This document shows, in pieces, positions 9,151 to 18,847 of a DNA stretch of 64,000 nt (within the stretch, counting starts at the first letter, position 1; each line of letters starts with the position of its first letter). The stretch comes from Haliscomenobacter sp. Lineage in GTDB: Bacteria > Bacteroidota > Bacteroidia > Chitinophagales > Saprospiraceae. The position numbers and the translations under genes were made by a program. The stretch is from positions 1 to 64,000 of the forward strand of contig NZ_JADKCX010000155.1 of assembly GCF_016718685.1 (NCBI RefSeq), read 5' to 3'. The notes under the pieces are model-generated. The model was not told the origin of the DNA. It saw only the letters and a list, made by a program, of their open reading frames with translations, and made no database searches.

Positions 9151-10166
9151 TGGCCCTGCTCGAATTTACCGATCGTGGAATATATTGTGCCCAGGCAGAC
9201 GTGTACATCGACCCCTGGAAGCCCGTCAGACGTGCTTTAATTACCCATGGACACGGCGACCATGCTCGGCCAGGACATGATTATTATTTGTGTACACGTA
9301 CCGCCCGCCCGGTGATTCGCCATCGTTTAGGGCCCATCAATATTGAAACCGTAGACTATGGTGAATTTCGCTTGATCAATGGCGTGCGCTTTTCCTTCCA
9401 TCCTGCTGGACACATCGTCGGCTCGGCCCAAATCCGGGTTGAATACCAGGGCGAAATTTGGGTAGTTTCCGGGGATTACAAACTCGAAAACGACGGACTT
9501 GCGGAAGCTTTCGAATCCGTTCCTTGCCATACTTTTATCACGGAATGCACTTTCGGATTGCCCAGGTACAAATGGCAACCCCAGGCACAGGTTTTTACCG
9601 ACATCAATGCCTGGTGGGCCCAAAATCAGGCAGAGGGAAAAACCACGGTACTGACTGGTTATGCCCTCGGCAAAGCCCAGCGCATCATGCAGGGGCTCAA
9701 CCCTGAAATCGGCCCTATCTTTACCCACGGAGCGGTAGAAAACGTCAATGAAGTATTGCGTGCCCAAGGCATTCCACTGCCCAAATCAAGTCGCCTGGCG
9801 CAAAACACCAAAAAAAATCAAATTGCCGGAGGCATCATCATTGCGCCACCTTCAGCTGTGGATGCACCCTGGGTGCGGCGTTTTACCCCTTCATCGTTGG
9901 GCATTGCCTCGGGTTGGATGGCCATCGGGGATGCACACCGCCAGCGCAATGCCGATCGAGGCTTTATCCTCAGCGACCACGCCGATTGGGACGAATTGAA
10001 TCGGGCCATTGCCGCTACGGGCGCTGAAAATATCATCGCTACCCATGGGTATACCGAGCAATTTAGCCAATGGTTAATCAAGCAGGGTTACAATGCGCAG
10101 GCGGTGAAGACGCAGTTTGAAGGGGAGGTATTTGACGAAGAAAAAGCCAACAAGAGTAGAAAATAA
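9150..10166 (+). CDS. ligase-associated DNA exonuclease (metallo-beta-lactamase fold)
   Basis: MBL/beta-CASP-like nuclease of the ligase-associated group. The metal-binding motif THGHGDHA lies at residues 32-39, with HPAGHIVGSAQI, SGDYKLE and SDHADWDEL as further metal/active-site motifs. 338 residues, intact. The GTG start overlaps the previous stop (TAGTG). These nucleases usually sit beside an ATP-dependent DNA ligase and an Lhr-type helicase, but neither is in this window. Their partnership in repair is known only by association. Confidence 0.9.
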   Translation: MALLEFTDRGIYCAQADVYIDPWKPVRRALITHGHGDHARPGHDYYLCTRTARPVIRHRLGPINIETVDYGEFRLINGVRFSFHPAGHIVGSAQIRVEYQGEIWVVSGDYKLENDGLAEAFESVPCHTFITECTFGLPRYKWQPQAQVFTDINAWWAQNQAEGKTTVLTGYALGKAQRIMQGLNPEIGPIFTHGAVENVNEVLRAQGIPLPKSSRLAQNTKKNQIAGGIIIAPPSAVDAPWVRRFTPSSLGIASGWMAIGDAHRQRNADRGFILSDHADWDELNRAIAATGAENIIATHGYTEQFSQWLIKQGYNAQAVKTQFEGEVFDEEKANKSRK

Positions 10167-10484
10167 TATTTTTTTAATGCTTTTCTCCTAACGTTTTCTC
10201 CACCCGCGTCATATATACTTGACAGCTCAACTTTTTCACTTAACAATCACAGAGGGAATGAACACGTCAGTATGTGTCCAAAAAAATTGTGTACTCCGGT
10301 CCTAAGTAGACTTAACCCTGAATTATTTATTCATTTTGCTGACCATTGGCTTGGATGCAATAATACAACCCTTAAATTACGTGCAGAGATACTTTTGGGT
10401 TTTAATTGCATCCATAACAAACAACCTAATAATTAGTGAACCAGTAAATCATCCAAGCCGTGGCCAGAATTTAAATAGCAAAAA
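10167..10484 (+). other. non-coding stretch, no gene seen
   Basis: A 318-base AT-rich gap between the exonuclease and the accessory island. I see no convincing ORF, tRNA or strong hairpin. It probably holds the terminator of the coaBC-side unit and the promoter for the small membrane gene, but no element is clear enough to mark. Confidence 0.4.
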
Positions 10485-10844
10485 ATGATAGCATTGGATT
10501 ATTTGCCACTGATCGCAATGGGCGGCATATTGGGGCTGTTGGGCCAATCCATTAGAGTGCTCATAGGTTTGCGTAAAACCGTTCAGATCGCCGCCGCAAA
10601 AGAATCTACCCTGAGCAAAGAAATAGATTTCCGTCGATTGTTGATTGGCCTCTTTATGGGGCTGGTGATCGGTTGTTTGAGCTTACTCCTGATCCAACAA
10701 GCCCCCGATGAACCGCTGATTGGCAACAACATCGTCGCCATAATCGCCATTGGTTACGCTGGAACAGATGCCACTGAAGGACTGTTTAACATTTATCCCC
10801 CACCTAAAACCAAACGTGAGCAGAATTCTGATTCAATTGGGTGA
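10485..10844 (+). CDS. small membrane protein, unknown function
   Basis: 119 residues, not recognised. Three hydrophobic stretches are visible: LPLIAMGGILGLLGQS (about 7-22), LLIGLFMGLVIGCLSLLLI (about 52-70) and NNIVAIIAIGYAGTD (about 80-95). A charged loop, KTVQIAAAKESTLSKEIDFR, separates the first two. It resembles small integral membrane proteins with a glycine-rich helix pair. It precedes the sigma factor by about 70 bases, and a palindrome lies between them. Confidence 0.55.
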   Translation: MIALDYLPLIAMGGILGLLGQSIRVLIGLRKTVQIAAAKESTLSKEIDFRRLLIGLFMGLVIGCLSLLLIQQAPDEPLIGNNIVAIIAIGYAGTDATEGLFNIYPPPKTKREQNSDSIG

Positions 10845-10870
10845 AATGTACATGTGTAAATGTATATTTG
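10837..10870 (+). promoter_or_regulatory. candidate promoter of sigma-factor island
   Basis: TATATTTG at 10863-10870 matches the TAnnTTTG -7 box, with TTG at 10837-10839 upstream. The 23-base spacer is slightly long. The predicted start of transcription, about 10876, lies inside the palindrome described next, 35-40 bases before the sigma-factor ATG. Confidence 0.5.
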
Positions 10871-10885
10871 CAAAGTATACATTTA
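10857..10885. promoter_or_regulatory. 29-base palindrome over the -7 box (candidate operator)
   Basis: Perfect 10-base arms TAAATGTATA and TATACATTTA flank TTTGCAAAG, itself nearly palindromic. The -7 box TATATTTG overlaps the left arm, so a bound dimer would block the promoter. Alternatively it could form an AU-rich RNA hairpin at the end of the membrane-protein transcript; no T-run follows, which favours the operator reading. Confidence 0.55.
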
Positions 10886-10912
10886 AGTTTCGCCCAATAA
10901 TCAGTTAGGTAT

Positions 10913-11468
10913 ATGGATCATGATGAATTTTTACGCATGTTGGATTCAGGCGATGGTGACCAATTGGAAGCTTTAACTGTTATGATCAATAAGTTAAAAG
11001 CAGTTCACCAGCTAGCTGCTCAGAATCTGGTTCAAATATTAGTGAGTATGATATTGATGAAATTATTGAGGACTCAATTTTCGTATTCATACAAAAATGA
11101 GAGATGAAAGTATAACAATTACCTCAAAGGTTGAAGCATATATTTTTGGCATTGCTAAACTTAAATTGCGGGAGTTTTACCGGATTAAAGAAAAACAAAA
11201 GAAGGCGATGGAAGCTTTAGGGTTACTCAATGAAGAAGAAACAAAAGAAACTGAGCAAGATGTGGATTTGGATTTGGTTATCAGGTATTTGGAAAACTTA
11301 AACCCTATTTGTCAAGACTTGATAAAACTTAAATTTTGGGGAGACAAAACACATGCAGAAATATCAACGTCAATACCAGAATTACTCAATGATAACAACA
11401 GTAGACAACGATTGCGTTACTGCCTCGGACAATTGAGGCAATTTTTTTTAGAGAATATTAAAAATTGA
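10913..11468 (+). CDS. sigma-70 family RNA polymerase sigma factor (two frameshifts)
   Basis: Alternative sigma factor of about 186 residues. Frame 1 gives MDHDEFLRMLDSGDGDQLEA; the middle frame gives SGSNISEYDIDEIIEDSIFVF; the last gives MRDESITITSKVEAYIFGIAKLKL, then region 4 LNPICQDLIKLKFWGDKTHAEIS and SRQRLRYCLGQLRQFF. One missing base near 11025 and one missing A in the A-run at 11092-11096 restore one frame (FIQK-MRDES). Region 2 (DEIIEDSIFVFIQK, AYIFGIAKLKLREF) and a helix-turn-helix-like region 4 are recognisable. The following TPR protein is its likely regulator. Confidence 0.82.
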
Positions 11469-11472
11469 AACT

Positions 11473-12200
11473 ATGGCTATTTCACCACAAGAACTAGAAA
11501 ACCTGGAATCGTTCCTGAAAGGAACTTTATCAGACGATGATACAAGTAAGTTCACCCTTAAGCTGCAAGAAGATCGCGCTTTTTTTTGAAGAAGCCACAA
11601 TCCTATGCAAAATTGATCCAAACAATCCAAATAGCGAATCCTGATCGGATAAAGGTCAAAGCATTAATGAAAGCCGCGCCTCGTACTTCAATAATAAGGC
11701 GCTTGCGGCCTGTGTTGAGTGCGGTAGCAACGTCAGCAATCCTAATCGTAGCCTTATTTTGGGTTGTTTCTACGCCACGAGATACCAAAGCATACCGACA
11801 ATTGGGTTTTCCTGCCGAAATTTATAGCTTACAAGATCAAGCAGAGGCACGTTCAGAAGCGGAGGTGAAATTTGATAAGAAAAGATTTGGGGAGGCGGCT
11901 AAGCTATTTGGGGAAGAATACCGAAAAACTACAAATAGAGATTTACTTTTCAACTATGCGGTTGCCTCAATGAGGGCTGGGCACTTTTCACAGGCAGAAG
12001 CTGTTTTTAAAAAACTTGCAAAATCTGATTATAACCATAACCAACAGGCAGAATTGTTTTATGCACTGAGTTTATATTTGAGCGGTAAAGAAGAGGAAAG
12101 CAAAAATGCAATAACAGGTATGCTTGAGCATGAAGCATATCGAAATAAGGAGGAAGTCCGAAAATTGTTGACTAAAATTGAAAAAAATAAAAAAAAGTAA
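11473..12200 (+). CDS. membrane-anchored TPR protein, putative anti-sigma factor (one frameshift)
   Basis: The start at 11473 gives MAISPQELENLESFLKGTLS, a short acidic N-terminus like those of anti-sigma proteins. One missing T in the T-run at 11580-11587 joins it to LKKPQSYAKLIQTIQIANP. A single membrane helix follows (VLSAVATSAILIVALFWVV), then an extracytoplasmic TPR-like part (FDKKRFGEAAKLFGEEYRK, FNYAVASMRAGHFSQAEAVF, LFYALSLYLSGKEEESK). This layout, cytoplasmic anchor, one TM and TPR sensor, fits an anti-sigma factor. It begins four bases after the sigma-factor stop. No zinc-finger motif is seen, so the role is inferred from position and topology. Confidence 0.65.
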
Positions 12201-12276
12201 ACATTCTGCCTAACGTTTTATGGGGTATGATCATAAAGGAATGTTGATTGGTTTCATCGATTAAAGCAATATAGTT

Positions 12277-13243
12277 ATGCCGTCTAATCCAATACCTGGA
12301 GTATGGAAACAGAGAAGACTGGGAACTCTTCGTATTCCCCCTCCTGAAGCTTCTAGAGCTATTACACAGCACGAGAATAAAGCGCATTACCTACAATCTG
12401 TTCAGGTAGGTGATGATATTCGCTACTGTTTTCAGGGTAAAACCTCACAATTGCAAGAGGCCAACTATAGCTTTGAAGAAGCATTTTGGTTTGTACCAGA
12501 AATGTTGCAGTTCGTTGAATACCAAATCGATCCACTTACCAATCAAGTAGTCATTCACCCGCCCACGCCCAATGCTGAGCCAATAACAGGAGCAGAAAAA
12601 ATCAATTTCATTTTTGAAAAAGTTTTACTTAACCTCACGCCAGAAGGTAGAACCATTTTGGCACCTTCCTCCGAACATCCATGCGAAGCGGATGAAGAAT
12701 CTGCGGATCTTTCTCACACTGCAGGCAGTAGCAATTGTGTGAAATCTATTGTTATGCCGGATAGAAGATGAAGGCAGAAGTTTTGCAGCTGAAAGTAGAA
12801 GTATTGCAGATGAAGGCAATTTTTTGTTGTTTTACCTTAAAGACGAAGATAAAATATATCGGACGGATGCTTCCCTGCATTATGAAGTGCGTTTTAACAA
12901 CTACTTAATCCCAATGCTCTCTTCAGACATGTCAATTTGGTGGTACAAAATTCCCAATCGTTTTTTGGACAGCGATGATTGTGCCCGGGAAACGGCCCAG
13001 GAAGTTTTAAAGTTGTGGCACGAGGATCGACAAATTTATCTGGATGCTCTAAATGCCAATCCGAAACTGGAATCTAAATTTTACATCGGTGTTTACCAGC
13101 GGTCCTATTTCTGTGATGAATTACAAATGAGATTCACGAATTTTGCCAGAATTGGCAATGACCATACCATCCCCGTGGAATTCAATATTTTTGAATACAC
13201 GGGCATCACCTATCAGCCTTTGCGCAAAGATCTTTTAGGTTAA
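12277..13243 (+). CDS. unknown island protein (broken reading frame)
   Basis: Not recognised. About 320 residues if joined. The first part starts MPSNPIPGVWKQRRLGTLR. The second part reads LLCRIEDEGRSFAAESRS and then YLKDEDKIYRTDASLHYEVR, WYKIPNRFLDSDDCARE and so on. The second frame is open upstream to about 12665, apart from one TGA at 12740-12742, with natural-looking sequence KRMKNLRIFLTLQAVAIV. One indel near 12665 plus a false stop would make a single protein. No signal peptide or catalytic motif is obvious. It lies between the TPR protein and the subtilisin on the same strand and may be a partner or substrate. Confidence 0.5.
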
Positions 13244-13284
13244 GTTATTTCAATTCGATTGTTAACTTACATAGCTCAATCATC

Positions 13285-14501
13285 ATGGCCATCATAAATT
13301 TGGGATTCAAAAATCAGACGTCTCAAGAAACAGTTCAGAGTATCGTGGATAAGGTTGTAAAAACCCGCGATCGCTCTGATGAAAGTACGTTGACCAAAGT
13401 GCTGAATGTAGAGCAAGCCATCGGGGATTACCTCGATAAACAACCTTCTACTGATCGAGGTGACGAAAAGTCGAACGAAGAACTGCTTAACGATGCCTTA
13501 AAAGCGATGGAAGAATGTGAACGAAGGCTCCACCAAGTTTGGCAACTTGAACTGAGTGGACACAGCAATAAACGACCAAGGGGGACTCAATAGCATCCTC
13601 GAAGGCCTTAAACTCAGCGACCCAGATAACTTGGCATTTGTAGAACTAGAACAAATATCGCCTGAGCTGGACCCCAAAGTGATCCACAGCTCAGCAATTT
13701 GTATGGTCTGAAAAACATTGAATGCGAAAAGGCCTGGAGCATTTCCAAAGGCAAAGGCATCATCGTCGCTGTGATTGATTCTGGACTTAATATCCAGCAT
13801 GTGGATATTGCGCAAACCTTGCCCGCGATGTTGATCAAAATATCATAGGATACAATTTTGTCAAGGAAGGTTCGGTAATGAGCGATGAGCTTGGGCACGG
13901 CACTCATGTTGCGGGGATCATTGCGGCAGTTGGCAACAACAACGAAGGGGTAATTGGCGTGGCTCCAGATGCCAAGATTATGCCCATCAAAGCTTTTGAA
14001 AAGCGTACTGCAAATTCAAATACCTTGGTCAAAGCCATCAAATACGCTGTTGACAAGGGGGCACATATCATCAACAACAGCTGGTCGTATGATGAACGTT
14101 TGCCTAGTGATGAGACCTTGCGTCTGGCCATAAATTATGCCTTAGAAAAAGGCGTGATTTGCGTTTTTGCTGCGGGGAATAAGAATGAGAACGTACGCAA
14201 TTATTGGATGGCCTTGGAAAAAGATTTGATCGTAGTAGCCGCTACCGATCAACTTGATCGCAAAGCGCCAGGATCCAATTGGGGGAATGAAATCACCATT
14301 ACAGCCCCTGGATTTGAAATTTTATCACTTGATGCGGCTAGCAAAAATGGGCTCATTGTTCAAAATGGAACTTCCATGGCTACTGCGCATGTATCGGGAG
14401 CCATTGCCTTGTATCTTGCTAAGTATGGATCAACGCCAGTCAAAGACATTAAAGATCTACTCAAAGCAACTGCAGATTATATATCTACTGCTGTGCTTTA
14501 G
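13285..14501 (+). CDS. subtilisin-like serine protease, S8 family (three frameshifts)
   Basis: Intracellular-looking subtilase without a signal peptide. The N-terminal region (MAIINLGFKNQTSQETVQS..., about 110 residues) resembles a helical prodomain or adaptor. The catalytic Asp lies in AVIDSGLN (about 13773), the His in GHGTHVAGI (about 13894-13920) and the Ser in NGTSMATAHVSG (about 14363-14398); the oxyanion Asn region is AAGNKNENVRN. Single-base shifts near 13560, 13663 and 13810 break the frame; corrected, it is about 405 residues with a complete triad. It ends 50 bases from the converging CHAT gene. Confidence 0.88.
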
Positions 14502-14551
14502 GCAGTGGTCGCTTAAATTGTTCCAATTTTATCAAAAGATCCAGTTCCCAT

Positions 14552-17433
14552 TCAAATAGTGGGGATCAGACCAGACCAATAATAGGGTGGCTGGTTGTCC
14601 ATAGATTTTATATAGTCCCGTTTGGCTTTAGTCAAGGCTTTCCAGGGCTTTTTTTCGTCCTGGAGATTTTGATAAAATCCTGCTAAAATCTGGCTGCTTG
14701 AATCATTATTGATTTTCCAGAGCGAAGAAATGGTGAAAGCACAGCCTGCCTGTAAAAAAGCCCGCGATAAAGAATACGTTCCTTCGGCATTGGTTTGTCC
14801 GATTCCAGTTTCACAGGCGGAGATAATCGCCCATTTGCCTTTTAGTTCCAAATTGGCGATTTGATCGCCATTTAAAGGATCATACATGTTATCCCTGGTG
14901 GTTTTAAAATATAGTTCATTGGCATCCAGTTTTGAAAGATCACTTTTGCCATGCAAACAGAAGTGCAGTATTCTGAACCTAGTGGCATTTTTACGAAACA
15001 GCGCTGACGTACAATAGTATGATGTGTAGGGCGTGGTACGTGCAAAATTAGCCAGGGCTTCTTTTTCAATTTTTGCGCCAGCCAATGCCAAGTTTGAAGC
15101 AGGGTTATTTTGGATGGTATAGGAAAAAAATGCGGCAGGATACTTTGAATTGGCCAACTGGAGATAACGATTGGTTTGCCATATTTTCCAGGAAGGAGCA
15201 TAAACCACGTAGTATTTTTTTAGCAAATAGTGAACCTTAACCCAATCATTGATCGTGGAATCCAGACGTGTGGGCAGCGCATCGAATGGTACATCAGTTA
15301 AAAATCTATCCGGTATGATGATTAAGGTGAGATTTTTTTGAGCCGGACTTTTCGCTAATACCCGTTTAAGCAATAGGTCGTAAACCATTTTTGCCTTGTT
15401 CATACCCTCGTAATCAAAATGGTCTATTTTAGAACTTACCAACTTGGAAAACTGAGTAACCAAAACGCGTAGTTTTGAAGTAGCTCCCACCGTATCAAAA
15501 AAAACTGTCTTGCGGCTGAGACCGAATACATAAGTCAATTGATCAAAAACTTTGTATTGCAGTAGTACTTCATCTTCTTTTAAATCAAAACGTATCTTTT
15601 GAACCGTTTGAATGTTTTGATTAAATCGATCCGTTGCTTTTCGTGAAAGTATATTCAAGAGACTATCGTACTCAAAATTGGCTTTAACCAGGCCTAATGT
15701 TGCATCGATATTTGAATATCCATCATTCAGCTTAGCAATATCGGCAGCCGTTTTTTTTATCTTGGTTGTGAAATATGCGGTCCAATCATTTGCTGGCAAG
15801 TCTTCTCTTGATAAAATGTACGTTTTTTGGCGTTCAATAAAACGAAACGCCAGATCTAAAATTTTATCTTTATTGAGCAACCGCGGGTATTGATTTGCCA
15901 ACGTATAAGCCAGATGCACAGCTTCCAATGCAAAACCATATGCTGCATTTCCAATCTCCTGGTGGTATGAAAGTACCCCTCCTTCACTCATAGTCAGGCC
16001 TAAACTCATCAAACTATCTGATACTTCAAAAAGCCTTACTGCTATAATCAGATCATTAATTTCCTTTCCTTCTTTGTATTTGGATAAATAAATCTGTCCG
16101 GCGTTTCTTAACGTGAAAAACGAATTGGTACCCAAACTGGAATACCTAGGTTTCATCGCATCAGACCAACTTTTTATCTCATGAGCAATGTTAGGGTTGA
16201 TATCGGATTTAAAAGATTCGAGTTGATAGACAAGGGCTTCTTGGTAGTTGTTATTCATGAGTTCTGTCTCCGAAATAAAAACGTTTGCCGCTTCCCGGTA
16301 GTAATGAAAAGCAGGTACCTGAGGATTAATTTTGTTTAATACTTCTTTACTTGCATTGAAGCAATCCTCCTTTTTGTCAAGCCTGAAATAACTGTAATAA
16401 GCATTTAAGTCATCACTTAGCACATAAATTTCCTGTTGACCCGCCTTCTTTAAGTGGACTTTTAGGGCTGCCCTATATTTTTCGTACAGTTTTTCAGCCT
16501 CAACTTTTGATTCTTGCATTGTATCCAATCTCCCGGCGGCATTTACTACCAAGAAACGGTACACTTCTTGAATAAATATCGAGTTTTTTCTTTGTTGGGT
16601 CAAAAGCTTGAGGCCCTCATTCAGGGTAGAATCAGCTTCATGGTACCTTGCTGCTTTTTTAACAACATTCCCTTTACGACAAGGCAACGAGCCCACAATG
16701 TTGTATCTTTAAAAGGAAATCTTTGGATCAATTTTTCAGCCAGGCGACAATGGTTGAGCCCAGCCTGGTAATCTCTTTTTTACCTTTCGGTAGTAATGGC
16801 CATCAAAAATTCACTTTATCGGCATAGGATAAAGTGTTGATCCCTTTGAGTTGGCATAATAATAACTGCGGAAAGCAGCATTGATGCTGTTGTATTTTTC
16901 TTTTGTGTTCAAGCCAAAATCCAATTGATGCATGGCCACTAGTGTATACGCCATAGCAATGCGCAGATGCCCCCTGGGGTATTGGGCTTTATAAATACGC
17001 AAAGCCGCATCCAGCGCTTTTTGGCCTGATTAGCTTGAATCCGCTGTAAATTCAGAACACCTACATTGTACAAATAATCCGCCCGCTGAAACGCATTAAA
17101 ATCTGACTCCAGCTTGGCTAGTTTATCCAGCAGTGTTATCGCGGCAGTGGTATCTCTCATCTCCAAATAAATGAACCCCAACTGGTTCAGGACATCAATT
17201 TGAGTACTTCGCTCAATGTTCCTGTCTTTCAACATGGTTTCAAATGCGCGAGCAGCCGCGGGGTAATCGCGTTTGTACTTCAGAGAGAATGCTTCTTGAA
17301 ATGAAGCGTTAAGCTCTGGCGTATGTGCATGGTCTTTGATCAAATTTGACCATGAAGGTGTTTTTTCTCGACATCCATAGATCGATAAAATTCCAACAAG
17401 TACCCACAACCCAAAAAAGTGTAGCCTCCTCAT
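14552..17433 (-). CDS. TPR-CHAT protein (caspase-like, lipoprotein signal; several frameshifts)
   Basis: CHAT domains are caspase-fold cysteine proteases. The start at 17433 (MRRLHFFGLWVLVGILSIYG then C) has a lipoprotein-like signal. TPR repeats follow (YLYNVGVLNLQRIQANQAKK, YHEADSTLNEGLKLLTQQRK). The C-terminal CHAT domain has the catalytic His in LHFCLHGKSD (codon 14951-14953) and the Cys in ISACETGIG (codon 14813-14815), plus the closing PYYWSGL motif. At least four shifts between about 16680 and 17022 split the N-terminus, for example a missing A in AAAAAGCG at 17017-17022; the C-terminal 700 residues are intact. An upstream in-frame TTG at 17499 is less likely as the start. Confidence 0.85.
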
Positions 17434-17744
17434 ATTGAGCAATGTAGAAGTAAGTAAAACGATTAAAACCAGATGTGATACAGCTGTTCTATTGTACAAG
17501 TATACCTTGATTCCAGGGCGGAACTACTCAGACCCTAACACCTGTTAGGCCATGCTGTTTTTTTGGAGATGTTAGGATTATCTCGAATAGAGGTAGATTG
17601 TCGCCATTGGCAACTGAATGTTAAGACGCAAAGTGGTTATCTCGCTGTGAAAATAGTGACTAGGAGTCAAATAAAGATCACAAAAGATTAAATAAAAGTA
17701 AAGTATTTTACATTTGGGAGATTTTGTGGGAGCGTTGGGCGATC
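17434..17744. other. intergenic region between CHAT gene start and ddl end
   Basis: About 310 bases without a supported gene. It must contain the promoter of the CHAT gene, but no clear TAnnTTTG box is visible on the minus strand. The only structure is a small palindrome, CCTAACA-CC-TGTTAGG (17534-17549), 100 bases upstream of the CHAT start, which could be a regulatory site or a weak hairpin. Confidence 0.4.
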
Positions 17745-18730
17745 TCAATTCCCCACACTCAATTTCATCGCCTGCCTTTCCAAAGCCTCCTCTACCGCAG
17801 CATCCAGCAATTCAGTGATGCTCCAACCGTGGGCACGCGCTTGTTGGGGCACAATACTTTGTTCGGACATGCCCGGAATGGTATTGGCTTCGAGGAAGAA
17901 GAAGGTATCCCCTACCAGGATGTAGTCAAAGCGGCAAATGCCCCGGCAGCCAAGGGCTTCGTAAATCAATTTGGTTTGGGCTTGTACTTGTGCAGTTTGC
18001 TCGGGAGTCAATCGTGCCGGAGTAATCTCCTGGCTTTGGTTTTCGTATTTGGCCTTAAAATCAAAAAACTCGTTGTGGGGCACAATCTCGGTGATGGGCA
18101 GCACGACTACTTGGCCATTGCGGCGCAGAACCCCATTCGAAAACTCGGTTCCTTTGAGGAAACCTTCTACCAGCACTTCATCGTCATAGACAAAAGCGTG
18201 CTCAATGGCACCCGCCAATTGATCGGAAGCGTTGACTTTGGAAGCGCCATAGCTGCTGCCATTTTTGTTAGGCTTTACAAATACGGGAACGCCCATGGCT
18301 TCCAGCTCGGCCAGTTGATGGCCTCTCCTTTGCAGCACTTTGGATGGCGCCATCGGGATGTTGTGGCTGCGCAAAAATCCTTACAAGCCTGTTTGTTGAA
18401 CGTAATGGCACTGGACATCACCTCACAACCCGTGTAGGGAATGCCCAACACTTCAAAGTAACCTTGTAAACAACCATCTTCAGCAGGATGCCCGTGCAAC
18501 ATCTGATACACCAAATCGAATTTGATGTTGCCATTGGGTGTTAGCAAACTGAAATCATTGAGGTTGACCACCGCGCCTGTACCTTGCTCGGTAAACTGCG
18601 TGCCGTTGAGTTCGATCACGTACTTCTCGTACTTTTGATCGTTCAGGTGTTTGCGTACCGTTTCAGCACTTTTGAGGGATACACTGCGCTCGGCGACGTT
18701 TCCGCCGGTGAGGATGGCTACTTTTAACAT
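17745..18730 (-). CDS. ddl: D-alanine--D-alanine ligase (one frameshift)
   Basis: ATP-grasp enzyme making D-Ala-D-Ala for peptidoglycan. The start at 18730 gives MLKVAILTGGNVAERSVSL; the N-terminal domain has VYQMLHGHPAEDG and GIPYTGCEV. At 18372-18380 one T is missing (GATTTTTGCGC, expected GATTTTTTGCGC), and the other frame continues as LRSHNIPMAPSKVL. The central ATP-grasp motifs PVFVKPNKNGSSYG and EVLVEGFLKGTEF and the C-terminal FFLEANTIPGMSEQS are intact. Corrected length about 328 residues, normal. It follows glyA in the same direction, separated by a word hairpin. Confidence 0.93.
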
Positions 18731-18740
18731 GGCTTTTAAG

Positions 18741-18844
18741 GTTTGAGGGTTCGGGGGGTCGAGGGTTCGGGGGTTCGATGTTCGGGGGTTCAGGGCAGGA
18801 TTTTGTGCAACCCTCGAACCTTTGAACTCCCGAACCCCCGAACT
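18741..18844 (-). repeat. intergenic word hairpin, GGTTCGAG type (glyA/ddl gap)
   Basis: Plus-strand left arm GTTTGAGGGTTCGG, GGTCGAGGGTTCGG, GGGTTCGATGTTCGGGGGTT; right arm CCCTCGAACC, GAACTCCCGAACCCCCGAAC; spacer CAGGGCAGGATTTTGTGCA. In the glyA-to-ddl direction the G-rich arm comes first. Same word as the rpsB/tsf and aspS repeats. Confidence 0.85.
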
Positions 18845-18847
18845 TAT

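Noticed and set aside
11092..11097. Programmed ribosomal frameshift at A-run in the sigma-factor gene
   Set aside because: Slippery-looking, but an independent second shift in the same gene and equivalent losses in glyA, ddl and nadC fit sequence error better.
12740..12742. TGA read-through or selenocysteine codon in the unknown island protein
   Set aside because: No SECIS-like hairpin or conserved context seen, and the same region has indel errors; a false stop is simpler.
17534..17549. Terminator at CCTAACACCTGTTAGG
   Set aside because: The stem is only seven bases, the T-run is distant, and it lies upstream of a gene start rather than after a stop.
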